From Sediminicola arcticus (GTDB taxonomy: Bacteria; Bacteroidota; Bacteroidia; Flavobacteriales; Flavobacteriaceae): 64,000 nt of DNA. The stretch lies in the NCBI RefSeq assembly GCF_040566695.1, contig NZ_JBEXAE010000007.1, positions 69,957-133,956 on the forward strand. Direction: 5' to 3'. The notes under the pieces are model-generated. The model ran no database searches. It saw only the letters and a list, made by a program, of their open reading frames with translations, and was not told where the DNA came from. Positions within the stretch are counted from its first letter, which is position 1; the number at the start of each line of letters is the position of its first letter. A program made the position numbers and the translations under genes. Positions 55,021 to 64,000 of the stretch are shown here, piece by piece.

Positions 55021-56436
55021 TTACTTTATTAATGATTTTAACATGGTTGTTAATTGTTCCTTATTGTAAATCTTAGAGCTCTGAATTACAGTATTTATTC
55101 TTTGAGTATTTTTAATATCTTCCAATGGGTTTGCATCCAAAAGGACTAAATCGGCTTGTTTGCCTAATGCAATTGTACCATATGCCTTATCTTTCTTTAG
55201 GTAATGTGCGCCATTATAGGCCGAAGTTCTCAGAGCTTCCAAGGGGGTCATTCCTATTTGGACCATGGCTTGTAATTCTTTATGCAAGGAGATGCCGGGA
55301 TAGGTATAGGAATTATAAGCGCCACTATCCGATCCGGCCAAAAGTTTTACACCAGCATCATTTAATGACTTTGTCAATGTTCCAAAAAAGCGGTCTAGTT
55401 CTTTCCTGTCTTTTCTTGCTTTCTCAGAGGCATTCAAAGCACCTTTGATTCTACCTTTATACGATTTTATTATACCCTTTCCCATGTATTTTAAATAGGG
55501 GTCGTCCTTATGGTTTACCTCGTCCAAATAACTCAAGTTTTTTCCGATATGTAGGGTAGGGACAACGTACACATTTTTATTTTTTAAAAGGGAAAAGGTA
55601 TTTTGGGCTGTACTTGTTTGATACCCTTCCATTAACAGTGGCATGGCCTCCCAAAATCCTATCTCTTTGTTTTTTAGCATTTGGGTGACTTCTGTTTCTA
55701 CAGCAGAACAACCCTTCATGATATAATAAAGATGCTCAACAGCGTCTATACCAGCATCTACAGTTTCCTTTAGGGTAACGGTGAAGGGCATATGTCCTGA
55801 GGTAATAAGTCCTCTTTTATCTGTTTCTTTTAAGGTTTTAAGATAGGCTTCTCCAGAAATTCGGCTGTCGTATAATTTTACAAAATCTGTTTGTAGCGAT
55901 TCTAAAGAGTCCAATGCCTTTGTGATATCTTCATCTGTAACAACTTCAAGGGATCCAGCCCAAGTACCGTCGGGACCATCTATTTTTGGTCCTGAAGTAT
56001 AAATTGTGGGACCGTCCAACGAACCGGCAGCAATTTCTTTTTTCCATTGCATAACACTAGAGGTCAAATCTCCGCCAGCATCGCGCACTGTGGTAATGCC
56101 ATTGGCAAGAAATAAAGGAAGCAGATTTTTATTTTCTGATATTAGGCTATCTCCACCTCTAAAGTGGGTATGATTATCCCAAAAGCCAGGAAGGATATAG
56201 GTAGCTGAGGCATCTATTATTTTATCCGCTTTAAAGCGGCCTTCCCCTCCAGAGGATTCAATTTTAGCAATTTTTCCATCTCTGATATAAAGATCTTGAT
56301 TTGTTATTTTGCCCGTGACAAGGTCAATAATTTGCCCATTTTGGATGACAATGTCATAAGATTCCAATGCTATAGTATTACAGCTGGTTAAAATAAAATA
56401 TGCTAGGATAGGGAGAATATATTTTTGAAGTTTCAT
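55021..56436 (-). CDS. Amidohydrolase-superfamily lipoprotein, first gene of operon
   Basis: 471 residues. Lipoprotein signal with LTSC (Cys 19). Motifs: HTH in WDNHTHFRG, FVKLYDSRI with candidate bridging Lys, SGHMPF, EHLYY and AGSDSGAYN. It starts the minus-strand unit of three amidohydrolases and an amidase and is separated by 13 bp from the next gene. Multiple paralogues in one exported operon suggest that they act in sequence or on related compounds. Confidence 0.88.
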   Translation of the reverse strand: MKLQKYILPILAYFILTSCNTIALESYDIVIQNGQIIDLVTGKITNQDLYIRDGKIAKIESSGGEGRFKADKIIDASATYILPGFWDNHTHFRGGDSLISENKNLLPLFLANGITTVRDAGGDLTSSVMQWKKEIAAGSLDGPTIYTSGPKIDGPDGTWAGSLEVVTDEDITKALDSLESLQTDFVKLYDSRISGEAYLKTLKETDKRGLITSGHMPFTVTLKETVDAGIDAVEHLYYIMKGCSAVETEVTQMLKNKEIGFWEAMPLLMEGYQTSTAQNTFSLLKNKNVYVVPTLHIGKNLSYLDEVNHKDDPYLKYMGKGIIKSYKGRIKGALNASEKARKDRKELDRFFGTLTKSLNDAGVKLLAGSDSGAYNSYTYPGISLHKELQAMVQIGMTPLEALRTSAYNGAHYLKKDKAYGTIALGKQADLVLLDANPLEDIKNTQRINTVIQSSKIYNKEQLTTMLKSLIK

Positions 56437-56535
56437 GCTTCTAAAAATAATTCAAATTAATTGAAGGCCATCAACTTTACATCAAAGATTTATTTTAATT
56501 GCTTAAATGAGACCTAGGTTACAATCAATTGGGTG

Positions 56536-57303
56536 CTATTTGTTAATAAAGCGTCTGATGCCGATAAACAAAATAATAAATAAGGAATAACCGATAAAAA
56601 AAGGTATGATATAATGAGAGAGATCAAGGGCTAACATGACACTAATAATCAATAATTGGAAACCTAATCCAAAAGTGGAAACGGCTGTCATAAACCACTT
56701 AGGTAGAATATCACCTTCCGGTGCTTCCCTATCCATGCGATAGATAATATTGTCAAATATTCCGTAGCAAAATTTATACATAGCAAAAAGAATATTTACA
56801 TTGCGCTGTTTTTCACCTTTTAAAGCTACAGGAACCTTGTCTTCAAAAATACGACTAGTCGTGTCCCCATTATTTTGGTTCCTCAATATCACATAGTAAT
56901 AATTGTATAACGTTCCCTGCAATTGAATTCCGGCGAATGCCAATAGGGTGTATGCTAAGCTACTATCGGTTATGTGCCAGATGGTCAACAAGAAAAAGAA
57001 GTTGAGGATGATATCGGATACAGAATCCAAATAACGGCCCGTATAGGACGGTTTATTTTTTATGCGTGCAAGTTCTCCATCAGCCGCATCCAAGATTGAT
57101 TTTAGAATAAGAAAAAATCCTGTGGCCATAAAATATTGGTGATACATGCATAAAATGGCAAGTATTCCAGAAATGATGAAACCAATGGTGACGTGTATTG
57201 GCGTAAAGGATGTATTCTGCAGTACTTTGGCAATAACTACTGCTGCCGGTCTGCCGTAATCTGACAGATCCAAAAATTGATTCTCTTTGGGTAATTTAGA
57301 CAT
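56536..57303 (-). CDS. CDP-alcohol phosphatidyltransferase family membrane enzyme
   Basis: 255 residues with about six membrane helices. The signature D-x2-DG-x2-AR-x8-G-x3-D-x3-D is complete: D72, D75, G76, A79, R80, G89, D93 and D97. It joins a CDP-activated alcohol group to an acceptor alcohol in the membrane, as in phospholipid head-group synthesis. The acceptor cannot be told. Compared with pgsA it has a long cytoplasmic insertion after the third helix (about 140-175). Single gene with no obvious operon partner. Confidence 0.9.
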   Translation of the reverse strand: MSKLPKENQFLDLSDYGRPAAVVIAKVLQNTSFTPIHVTIGFIISGILAILCMYHQYFMATGFFLILKSILDAADGELARIKNKPSYTGRYLDSVSDIILNFFFLLTIWHITDSSLAYTLLAFAGIQLQGTLYNYYYVILRNQNNGDTTSRIFEDKVPVALKGEKQRNVNILFAMYKFCYGIFDNIIYRMDREAPEGDILPKWFMTAVSTFGLGFQLLIISVMLALDLSHYIIPFFIGYSLFIILFIGIRRFINK

Positions 57304-57514
57304 TACGTATCAAGATCCAAGGCAAAAAATTGAAACTAAAAACGAAAACACGCTGGTTTAGTTATACTTTGGAAAAGATCTGTCGCAAAGATAGCACTAT
57401 AATTACTATTCCATACCCAAAATCAAAAAGGGAAATCTTAGAAAGCTGATAAATGAATGGTTTATTGCTATTTGATAAGTAGGTTGGCCTTTTGGTATAC
57501 CATTTCTGAACCAT

Positions 57515-59284
57515 TCAGTTACTGTTTAAATTATAGGGGACATAATTTTCCCATTCCCAAGGGGTATACACATCCATAACTGCAACTTCCAATACTTCTT
57601 TAAAAATGCTTTCGCCATTATCGGAATTGCTCAAGATCATAATTCCTTTTTCGGCTTCGGGGAACAAGATGGTATAATGTTGAAATCCGTCTCCATGTCC
57701 TTCTTTAAAAGAAGCTTTTCCATACGGGGTTTGAAAAACGCCCCATCCCAATCCGTAACTTAATTCAATGTCATCATTAGCAGATGATACTACGTTAGAA
57801 CCTGGAGGAAATTGCGTCAAGCTTCGGATTCGTATTTGGGGTTGGAACAATTCTTTATAGGAGGATTCACTTAAGATCTTTCCCTGCATTATGGCTACCA
57901 TAAAAAGGGCATAGTCATTTGGAGTAGTTTCTAGGGTACTTGCCGATCTAGGCTCATTGTCCATATCTTTTTGATACAATTCACCTTTTGTTTTGTGTCC
58001 AAAAGCAAAATCCTTACCATATTCTTCTTGCCATTTATAGCTGGTGCTGTCCATGTGCAGGGGTTGGAAAATTATCTCCTGTGCCAATTGCTCTAAATTT
58101 TTACCGGTCAGTTTTTCTATCACTACTTGTAAAAAGACCATACCCTCACCTGAATAGAGATACTTAGTTCCCGGTTCAAACTTTACTTTCAGCAACTGAT
58201 CAGCTTCAAACCATCTCCAATTGGGAAATCCGGAGGTATGGTTCAAACACATTCGAGCTGTAATCTTGTGATATAGGGAGTCGTTTTTTAATTCAGAAAA
58301 ATTATCATGCCACTTGGTCAAGGGTTGATATTCATATATCTTTTTTGGTAAGTAGGATTCCAGGGGCGTATCGAGATCAATTATATTATTCCCTACGAAT
58401 TTCAGTACCAATACTCCAAAAATGGCCTTGCTTAAAGAAGCGCCATACATATTTGTATTGCCGGTCAATTTTAGTTTTTCCTTATAATTTTTGTAGCCAA
58501 AGGTATTTTGATAGCTTGTTTTATTTTTCTCAAAAACAGACACTGCAAGCCCATGCACCTCTGCGTCTTTTACCAATTGTTCAATTTTAGAGGTCAAAGA
58601 ATCTTTGGTTATCTGGGAACCATCCAGTCGCTCGATGATGGAGGATTGTGCATTGGCCATATTGGAAAAAAGTACTATTCCAACAACAAACAATAGTAAA
58701 GGACTGGATTTTCTATTCTTTTGATTTTTTTTTAAAAAGGGAAATGCCAAAGGGTAATAACATGTATAGGAATTGATGGCCCTAAAAATATTGAAGATGG
58801 TAATCCCTACACTAAAAGGAACTATTGCGATAAAAAATAAAAAGCCATATCCCTCCACCGTTAATAAGGCAATGAATGAAATTACATACAATACTGTTAT
58901 ACTGATTTGAAAATTGACAACTTTTATTCCATGCTCATTGTAAAGCCTATTGTCTTCCCGCTTATGTATCCATAGGAACAATGGGAATAATATATTGCAC
59001 AAAGGCAACACCAAACCTAAGAGAGGAGTACCGTGAAGTAGCAAGAGCCATTTTTGTTGAATATTCTCTTCTTTTGGGTTTTCGAGTATTATTAAATCAT
59101 CTACCTCAATCTCCAAAGCAACTGCCAGTAGTTTAATCGTTTGAAGATGTGGATGAACATCTCCTTTTTCTATTCGCTGTATTGTGCGAATGGTTACTTC
59201 TGTTTTTTGGGAAAGTTCTTCTTGGGAATATCCTTTAAGTTTTCTTTGATATACTAAATTTTTAGCAACAGTCTGGGTGTCCAT
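57515..59284 (-). CDS. XRE helix-turn-helix / DUF4870 membrane / beta-lactamase-like fusion
   Basis: 589 residues. Residues 9-62 form an XRE-type HTH (YSQEELSQKTEVTIRTIQRIEKG). About 79-185 is a DUF4870-type membrane region with the same pattern as the protein at 12989-13462 (LPLCNILFPLFLW, GIKVVNFQIS). A basic segment (185-193) precedes a last hydrophobic segment (195-210) ending ANAQ, which looks like a signal peptide. Residues 225-580 are a class C beta-lactamase/S12 domain: SLSK (S283-K286), YSG (Y377) and HGDG (H530). Positive charges suggest HTH inside and hydrolase outside. This would be a one-polypeptide link from an envelope serine hydrolase to DNA; see findings. The frame is continuous with no sign of error. 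Confidence 0.88.
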   Translation of the reverse strand: MDTQTVAKNLVYQRKLKGYSQEELSQKTEVTIRTIQRIEKGDVHPHLQTIKLLAVALEIEVDDLIILENPKEENIQQKWLLLLHGTPLLGLVLPLCNILFPLFLWIHKREDNRLYNEHGIKVVNFQISITVLYVISFIALLTVEGYGFLFFIAIVPFSVGITIFNIFRAINSYTCYYPLAFPFLKKNQKNRKSSPLLLFVVGIVLFSNMANAQSSIIERLDGSQITKDSLTSKIEQLVKDAEVHGLAVSVFEKNKTSYQNTFGYKNYKEKLKLTGNTNMYGASLSKAIFGVLVLKFVGNNIIDLDTPLESYLPKKIYEYQPLTKWHDNFSELKNDSLYHKITARMCLNHTSGFPNWRWFEADQLLKVKFEPGTKYLYSGEGMVFLQVVIEKLTGKNLEQLAQEIIFQPLHMDSTSYKWQEEYGKDFAFGHKTKGELYQKDMDNEPRSASTLETTPNDYALFMVAIMQGKILSESSYKELFQPQIRIRSLTQFPPGSNVVSSANDDIELSYGLGWGVFQTPYGKASFKEGHGDGFQHYTILFPEAEKGIMILSNSDNGESIFKEVLEVAVMDVYTPWEWENYVPYNLNSN

Positions 59285-59472
59285 AATTACTATTTTTTGT
59301 TTAATACAAAGCTATGGCCAAGAGATGTACTTTATTACGACATTTAGGTGTCACCTATATGTCATTTACCCTAAACTTAAGGCTTTTGAAGATAAAAAGG
59401 CAATTATGTTACTTCTTACCCTCCGGAAATAGATGGTCCGTGGACAGTATTTTTTTATATCATTTAAATACT

Positions 59473-60168
59473 TTACTTCTTATAGATCAACGATTGGGCT
59501 CTAAGCCGTGCCAGCTTTTTTTCGGTTGACATTAGTGTTTCTTTCGTTTTTTCTAGAGTATCCCGATTAGATTCTAGTTTGTCTTTTAAGTCCTCTATTT
59601 CTTTTTTTAGTTCTTCAATCTTCTCAGAATCATCTACAATTTGTTCATTTAAGTCAACCACATCCTCGGAAAGATCCTCATAGTTCTTCTCAGTGTCTTC
59701 TAACATTTCCTTGTAATATTTCGGAAGATATGTTTTTAAGAAATTTTCTACAATAGTGTTAAGGGCCTTATATTCTTTTTTCAAGTCCTTCTGGTTGATA
59801 TACTTTTCATTATTGAATTACGCGAAAACCATCATTTCGGATCCAAGTTCGTTTTCTACAATATTGGTATAAAATTCTATTTTATTTGATGATATCTTTT
59901 TTATGGTAACTTCTTCAGCTGACAATAAATCTTTATTCTGAAGGAAGCCAATACCCTTTAATTTGAAGTCATAAGTGTCATTGAGATAATCTCTCCAAGC
60001 CTCTTTTAAATCGTCAGGTTTTGGATCTAGGCTGACCACTATACAAGGTCTTAATTCATTATTATGTGTTATCGCACCGTTTTTGGTAACAATCGTCTGG
60101 GCATAAATGCTGCCTATCGCCATAAGGTTTAGCAGAAGGTAGCTAATCAATAATTTTGTTGTCTTCAT
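59473..60168 (-). pseudogene. Exported coiled-coil protein gene interrupted by a stop codon
   Basis: ATG at 60168 starts a 116-residue product with a signal peptide (1-22, GSIYAQ) and a strand-rich domain (NGAITHNNELRPCIVVSLDP, FYTNIV), stopped by TAA at 59818-59820. The same frame goes on, without another stop, as FNNEKYINQKDLKKEYKALN and a long coiled coil (EKIEELKKEIEDLKDKLESN) to 59473. The total of 231 codons matches a recurrent flavobacterial layout of one secreted domain plus a coiled-coil tail as I know it. So this looks like one gene with a nonsense mutation; a short truncated protein could still be made. Confidence 0.75.
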
Positions 60169-60391
60169 AAATACCAAATTTATATTATTACTAAGAGATT
60201 TGAATCAAAAACAACTTTCAATTCCGAAAGTTGTAACGACAACCCTTTAAGAGTGTCAGGGATAAAACTACCATTTCTGAACATTTAGAATCTTAGATTG
60301 TAACATATAGGGGTTTATAAGTCAACAGCAACATAGTTTAAAGAAGAAGTTATCCTCCTTTTATGATGCTTTTTTAAAGAAAAAGGACCTA

Positions 60392-62278
60392 TTAATCGGA
60401 CCCTTTTTTCACGTTTACATTAAAACTCGGCACTTTATAATCCTTGGGTAAATAATTCCCTGGAATAGTGATCATATTACCATCGCGAGCGGCATGGTAA
60501 TGTGGGGAAAGAATTTCTATTCCCGCTTCATTACAACAATCTTGTATATTTTGGTGTAGTGTGGAATAGATGACACCCTGTTTACTGGCTTCCTTGGTAT
60601 AGGCGTTGATCTGATAGGCCACATAGAAATCGTCCAGACTTGTCTGGAATACAAATGGAGCAGGTTCTTTTAGTAACATAGGGGTTCTATCGGCCGCTTT
60701 TTGCAAGGACTGGTGCACATCTTTCCAGGGCACATCATAACCAATGGTGATCGTAGTATGCAGAATTAAGCCTTCTGATGCCGCAATGGTACTGTAATTA
60801 GTAGTGTTTCCAGAGAGTACTGAGGAATTTGGAATGGTAATCTCTTCATTTTTTATAGTTCGTATACGGGTAACCAATAATGTTTTTTCTATGACATCTC
60901 CTGTAATATCTCCAATTTTTATTCTATCATTAAGTTTAAACGGTCTCATGTAGGTAATGACCAATCCGGCAACCATATTGGCTATGGCTGTAGAGGAGCC
61001 TAAAGAGAATAAGACGCCAATAAATACAGATACTCCTTTAAAAATATCGGAATCGGACCCTGGTAGGTAAGGGAATATCAAAACAAACATAAAGGCATAG
61101 AGAAGGAACTTCACGATACTATAGGTTGGCATTGCCCAATCTGAATAAAAGCCCGACAGTTTTAATTTCCCAGAATCTATTTCCGCAAATATGTATTTCA
61201 CAAATTGGATAACATACTTCATCACAAAATAGATGACCAATATGCTGAACAGATTTGGCAAATAGGCCCAAATAGCGATTAAAACTACTTTAAAAGGAGA
61301 CCAAATCAATTGAAATAGGGCATCTGCCCAAGTTCTGGAGAAAGGGAAAATACTAAATATGATGGGTAGGGTAATATACACCAGCAAGGCATAGATAAAC
61401 CACCGTAATAGTTTAAGGGCAAATAAGACAACCTGCATCTCTTGGTCTGCAGTTAAAAAGGTATAGTCCTTATAGGAAAGACTTTTTAGCCAAGTATCTT
61501 TTTTTAGCATTAGGTAGTCCAGTAATCTCTTGTAGCCCCTACCTATCAACCTAAGAAAAAACCAGGCTAGAGTAACCACTAAGATCACAAGCCCAATTCG
61601 AAGTAGGATCTTACTTAGGCTGTTTTCTTTCTTTGCACTTAATATGGAATTTTGAATAATTGTTTTGAATTCTCCAGAAAGATCTACCATGTTTTTGTTA
61701 TACCAGAGGGCATCCGTTTCTGAAATACTCATGATTATGGATTCACCATAAATAATGTCAATGGTATTTTCAGATTTAACGGCTGAAAGTGAATCAGCTT
61801 TAAAAAAATCATTTTCGTAAAGGGTATTTATTTTCTTCTCAATATTTTTGGTCCTATCCAATGGAGTAGAGGCACCAATTTTTGAGTAGACATAAAACAA
61901 TGTGTCTTTTAAGACCCCTAAAACCGGAAAACCTTTGGCAGTGGCACGCAATGAATTGATTCTAGCCTTTTTGTCTAACAACCGCTGATTTTCATTATCC
62001 CTTATGCTTTGAAGTTGCTTTTGAAGTTCATCTTTCTGCAGATTATCGGTAGTTTTTAGAGAGGACAATTGATTCTCCAATTCTACTTTTTTGAGGGAAT
62101 CGGCAACACGCAATTTTTCAATTTCAGCAAGTTTTTGGTTGTATTGCTGTAACACCGCATTATTTATGGAATCTTTACTGACATTAATATTATCTGTTTG
62201 GGCTTTTTCCTGTCCTAGTCCGAACATGTTCCATAACAGGACAAATAATACTATGTTTATCTTTTTAAATTTGATCAT
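60392..62278 (-). CDS. MscS-family mechanosensitive channel with N-terminal coiled coil
   Basis: 628 residues. A signal peptide (1-22) is followed by a coiled-coil region (about 38-125, QLSSLKTTDNLQKDELQKQLQS), a periplasmic part to about 220, then membrane helices near 225-245, 285-310, 325-350 and 385-405. The MscS pore helix region (VFIGVLFSLGSSTAIANMVAGLVITYMRPF) is at about 419-450, followed by the beta domain (GDITGDVIEKTLLVTRIRT, TIPNSSVLSG) and the C-terminal alpha/beta domain. It opens under membrane tension to release osmolytes. Longer than E. coli MscS because of the N-terminal part. Single gene. Confidence 0.93.
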   Translation of the reverse strand: MIKFKKINIVLFVLLWNMFGLGQEKAQTDNINVSKDSINNAVLQQYNQKLAEIEKLRVADSLKKVELENQLSSLKTTDNLQKDELQKQLQSIRDNENQRLLDKKARINSLRATAKGFPVLGVLKDTLFYVYSKIGASTPLDRTKNIEKKINTLYENDFFKADSLSAVKSENTIDIIYGESIIMSISETDALWYNKNMVDLSGEFKTIIQNSILSAKKENSLSKILLRIGLVILVVTLAWFFLRLIGRGYKRLLDYLMLKKDTWLKSLSYKDYTFLTADQEMQVVLFALKLLRWFIYALLVYITLPIIFSIFPFSRTWADALFQLIWSPFKVVLIAIWAYLPNLFSILVIYFVMKYVIQFVKYIFAEIDSGKLKLSGFYSDWAMPTYSIVKFLLYAFMFVLIFPYLPGSDSDIFKGVSVFIGVLFSLGSSTAIANMVAGLVITYMRPFKLNDRIKIGDITGDVIEKTLLVTRIRTIKNEEITIPNSSVLSGNTTNYSTIAASEGLILHTTITIGYDVPWKDVHQSLQKAADRTPMLLKEPAPFVFQTSLDDFYVAYQINAYTKEASKQGVIYSTLHQNIQDCCNEAGIEILSPHYHAARDGNMITIPGNYLPKDYKVPSFNVNVKKGSD

Positions 62279-62547
62279 ATCCTAACTACTTAATTAAGAA
62301 CTAAAATATACTAAAAAAGCGATTTTAAAGCTTGTATTATTTTAGGAATATCCGCAAACCAAAAACCAGTAGATCCCTTTGCTCAAAATCTAAACCCTCA
62401 AATCTAACAAATCCCTTCTTCTCATACATTTCCCATGCTGTGACTCAATACAAATCAGAAATATCAGCAGTTAGTATTTTGTTGTGGATTGTAGTAGCCC
62501 AGCTCATTAATCATGGCCTAACGCGAGCTTATTAGGAAACCTATTTT

Positions 62548-63735
62548 TTAAAAGGGTATTTTTAGCGTAAAGGTAGTTTGCTCATCGCTAGACTCCGTAG
62601 TTAAGGTTCCTCCATGTGCCTTTGCAATTTCAGAGGATATATACAATCCTAAGCCTAGACTTTTTTTATTCCTGTTGGCATTTTCGGAGAAAAATGGTTT
62701 AAATAAATTAGTTATTGCCGTATCTGATATTTTTTCTCCTGAATTACTTACTGAAAGAATAAACTCCTTATCCAACGTATAGATATCCACAGTGATGGGA
62801 TGATCCTCTGCGCCATGTTTTATGGCATTCCCTAAAATATTAGAAAAAAGTTGGCCGACTCTGTTGACATCACAGGTTACTGTTTTTCTTAATTGCATGG
62901 ATTGCTTTATTTCATGGTGGGAATCCAAGGTTCTCATTTCTTGAAGTATTTGTTCAAGAACCTTTAGTAACAAATCGTTATCACTCGTTAGCTCCAATTT
63001 AATTCCATCTCCCAAATGCCCCATTGCAAAATCTAAAAGATTGTCAATAAGACCTTGCATACGATAGGTGGTAGCTTTTATAATTTCTGCTTGCCGTATA
63101 GCAGTTTCATCTATTGAAAGTTTCAATAAAATATCGGCGCACATACGAGTGGTACTTACCGGATTTCTAAGATCATGGCCTAGAATCGCTATAAATGTCT
63201 CTCTGAGTTCTGCAATCTTTCGTTCTTCCATCAAATTAGCAGAGACTCTTTCCAATTCTTCTACGGCTTCTAAATGAAATGAGATAAGGTCGGCATATAA
63301 ATTGAACATGCCTCTGATTTCTGGGGTATCGATTTCTGCAGGTTTTAGATCTATGGCACATAATGTGCCAAAAAATGTTCCATCCCTACGGAAAATTGGG
63401 ACAGAAATATAACTTTGGAACCCATATTTTAAGGGGATAGGGTGGGCCTTATAACACGTATCGGTAGCCACCTCATTAATGACCACGGGCTGATGGGTTT
63501 CACGAACATCTTTACAAAACGTGGTCTTTATGGGCAGTTCATCCCCAGGTAAAAGCCCAAAATTAATTTGATCTCTAGTACTACATGCCACCCAATTAGA
63601 TTCGGTTACTCTTGATATTGCGGCAAAACCCATACCTGTTGTCTTACAAATAAGATCCAATAAGTCGGGCACCACTTTTATTTGATTTATGGCAACTACC
63701 TCTTTTTGGATATTTATGTTCAAATTGGTAAGCAT
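62548..63735 (-). CDS. GAF-domain sensor histidine kinase
   Basis: 395 residues, no membrane helix. GAF domain at about 20-160 (GMGFAAISRVTESNWVACSTRD, SYISVPIFRRDGTFFGTLCAID), HisKA with phospho-acceptor H187 (ILGHDLRNPVS), and HATPase_c at about 285-395 with the glycine box GLGLYISSEIAKAHGG. It is a cytoplasmic sensor; the ligand of the GAF domain is not predictable. No response regulator lies next to it in the window, so it may be an orphan that phosphorylates a regulator elsewhere. The region to its right (63736-64000) shows no coding signal. Confidence 0.93.
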   Translation of the reverse strand: MLTNLNINIQKEVVAINQIKVVPDLLDLICKTTGMGFAAISRVTESNWVACSTRDQINFGLLPGDELPIKTTFCKDVRETHQPVVINEVATDTCYKAHPIPLKYGFQSYISVPIFRRDGTFFGTLCAIDLKPAEIDTPEIRGMFNLYADLISFHLEAVEELERVSANLMEERKIAELRETFIAILGHDLRNPVSTTRMCADILLKLSIDETAIRQAEIIKATTYRMQGLIDNLLDFAMGHLGDGIKLELTSDNDLLLKVLEQILQEMRTLDSHHEIKQSMQLRKTVTCDVNRVGQLFSNILGNAIKHGAEDHPITVDIYTLDKEFILSVSNSGEKISDTAITNLFKPFFSENANRNKKSLGLGLYISSEIAKAHGGTLTTESSDEQTTFTLKIPF

Positions 63736-64000
63736 TGTTGGTTCTGTCTATTATTTCATAAATATAATAAATTACATTTTCATTAGTTGTCTGATTTCCA
63801 ACGGAAACATATTTTAAATAGATTAAAGAAGATGGTACGTTATTTTTAAAGGAATAGGCCTAATTACAATTTCAAAATATTTTAAGATTAAAATAACGGA
63901 GATATCTTATGATAACTAAGCTAGAGGTATTTAAATTTATACTACTCCCCATCTGTAAGACAGTTTAAAGATATTTATTATTAATTATGATGCCATTTTT

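Noticed and set aside
59473..59784. A separate 103-residue coiled-coil gene starting at TTG
   Set aside because: The frame is continuous with the secreted domain upstream of the TAA at 59818 and has no ATG or ribosome-binding site of its own; treated as part of an interrupted gene.
60376..60410. Hairpin at the end of the MscS gene as a terminator
   Set aside because: The stem AAAAAGG/CCTTTTT is short with a large mismatched interior and overlaps the stop codon; evidence too weak to list.
62332..62535. 67-residue ORF between the MscS and histidine kinase genes
   Set aside because: Composition is unlike its neighbours, with no start signal or known pattern; I take it as chance.

Overview
The window reads as a chromosomal segment of a member of the Flavobacteriaceae (Bacteroidota). 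The DNA is AT-rich. Promoter -7 boxes fit TAnnTTTG. There is a type IX secretion PorP/SprF-type protein, a TonB-dependent receptor with an N-terminal carboxypeptidase-like domain, a LETM1-related protein, LytTR/2TM-type signalling remnants, many lipoproteins with short lipoboxes, and several families common in this group (DUF4331, DUF1028, DUF2490, DUF2461, GIN/DUF2807, DUF4870). I see no rRNA, tRNA, CRISPR array, insertion sequence, phage or plasmid marker. The genus cannot be named from the sequence alone.

Layout. 1-7 kb: the C-terminal part of a membrane-anchored HEAT-repeat protein cut by the window edge; a two-gene minus-strand operon of an exported PEP-synthase-like dikinase and a serine hydrolase, with a palindrome at its promoter; trxB. 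7-13.5 kb: a small secreted protein, a KBL/BioF-like PLP enzyme overlapping a dipeptide epimerase, and a PadR-PspC-GIN envelope-stress-like operon with a DUF4870 membrane protein. 13.6-20.9 kb: housekeeping genes (DUF4442, TIGR00266, DUF2461, nudK, M13 peptidase, msrA, PBP4-type carboxypeptidase). 21-28.9 kb: divergent oxyR/dps, a zinc alcohol dehydrogenase, a PorP/SprF-SPOR protein, then PaiB, RluF and a COG2509 flavoprotein. 29.2-34 kb: a DUF1028 protein and a visibly decaying LytTR/2TM signalling cassette in which every gene but one is broken. 34-42.7 kb: LETM1-related protein, a DUF4331/TPR/TonB-receptor locus, two tiny similar membrane ORFs, and an ECF sigma/anti-sigma pair. 42.8-56.4 kb: CuZn-SOD lipoprotein, a hydrolase-OsmC fusion with a DUF2490 protein, then a long minus-strand block of exported degradative enzymes (S9 peptidase, BNR-repeat protein, three amidohydrolases, an amidase). 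56.5-63.7 kb: a CDP-alcohol phosphatidyltransferase, a fusion of an XRE DNA-binding domain, membrane helices and a beta-lactamase-like domain, an interrupted coiled-coil protein gene, an MscS channel and a GAF histidine kinase.

How the genes fit together. Envelope themes dominate: peptidoglycan-related serine hydrolases (three types), envelope stress proteins, and exported peptide/amide degradation. Oxidative-stress genes recur (trxB, msrA, oxyR, dps, sodC, OsmC). The two loci most worth following are the one-polypeptide XRE/membrane/beta-lactamase protein at 57.5-59.3 kb, which looks like a candidate one-component envelope sensor, and the exported ATP-grasp/phosphohistidine enzyme with its serine hydrolase partner at 1.6-5.8 kb, because such enzymes normally need cytoplasmic ATP.
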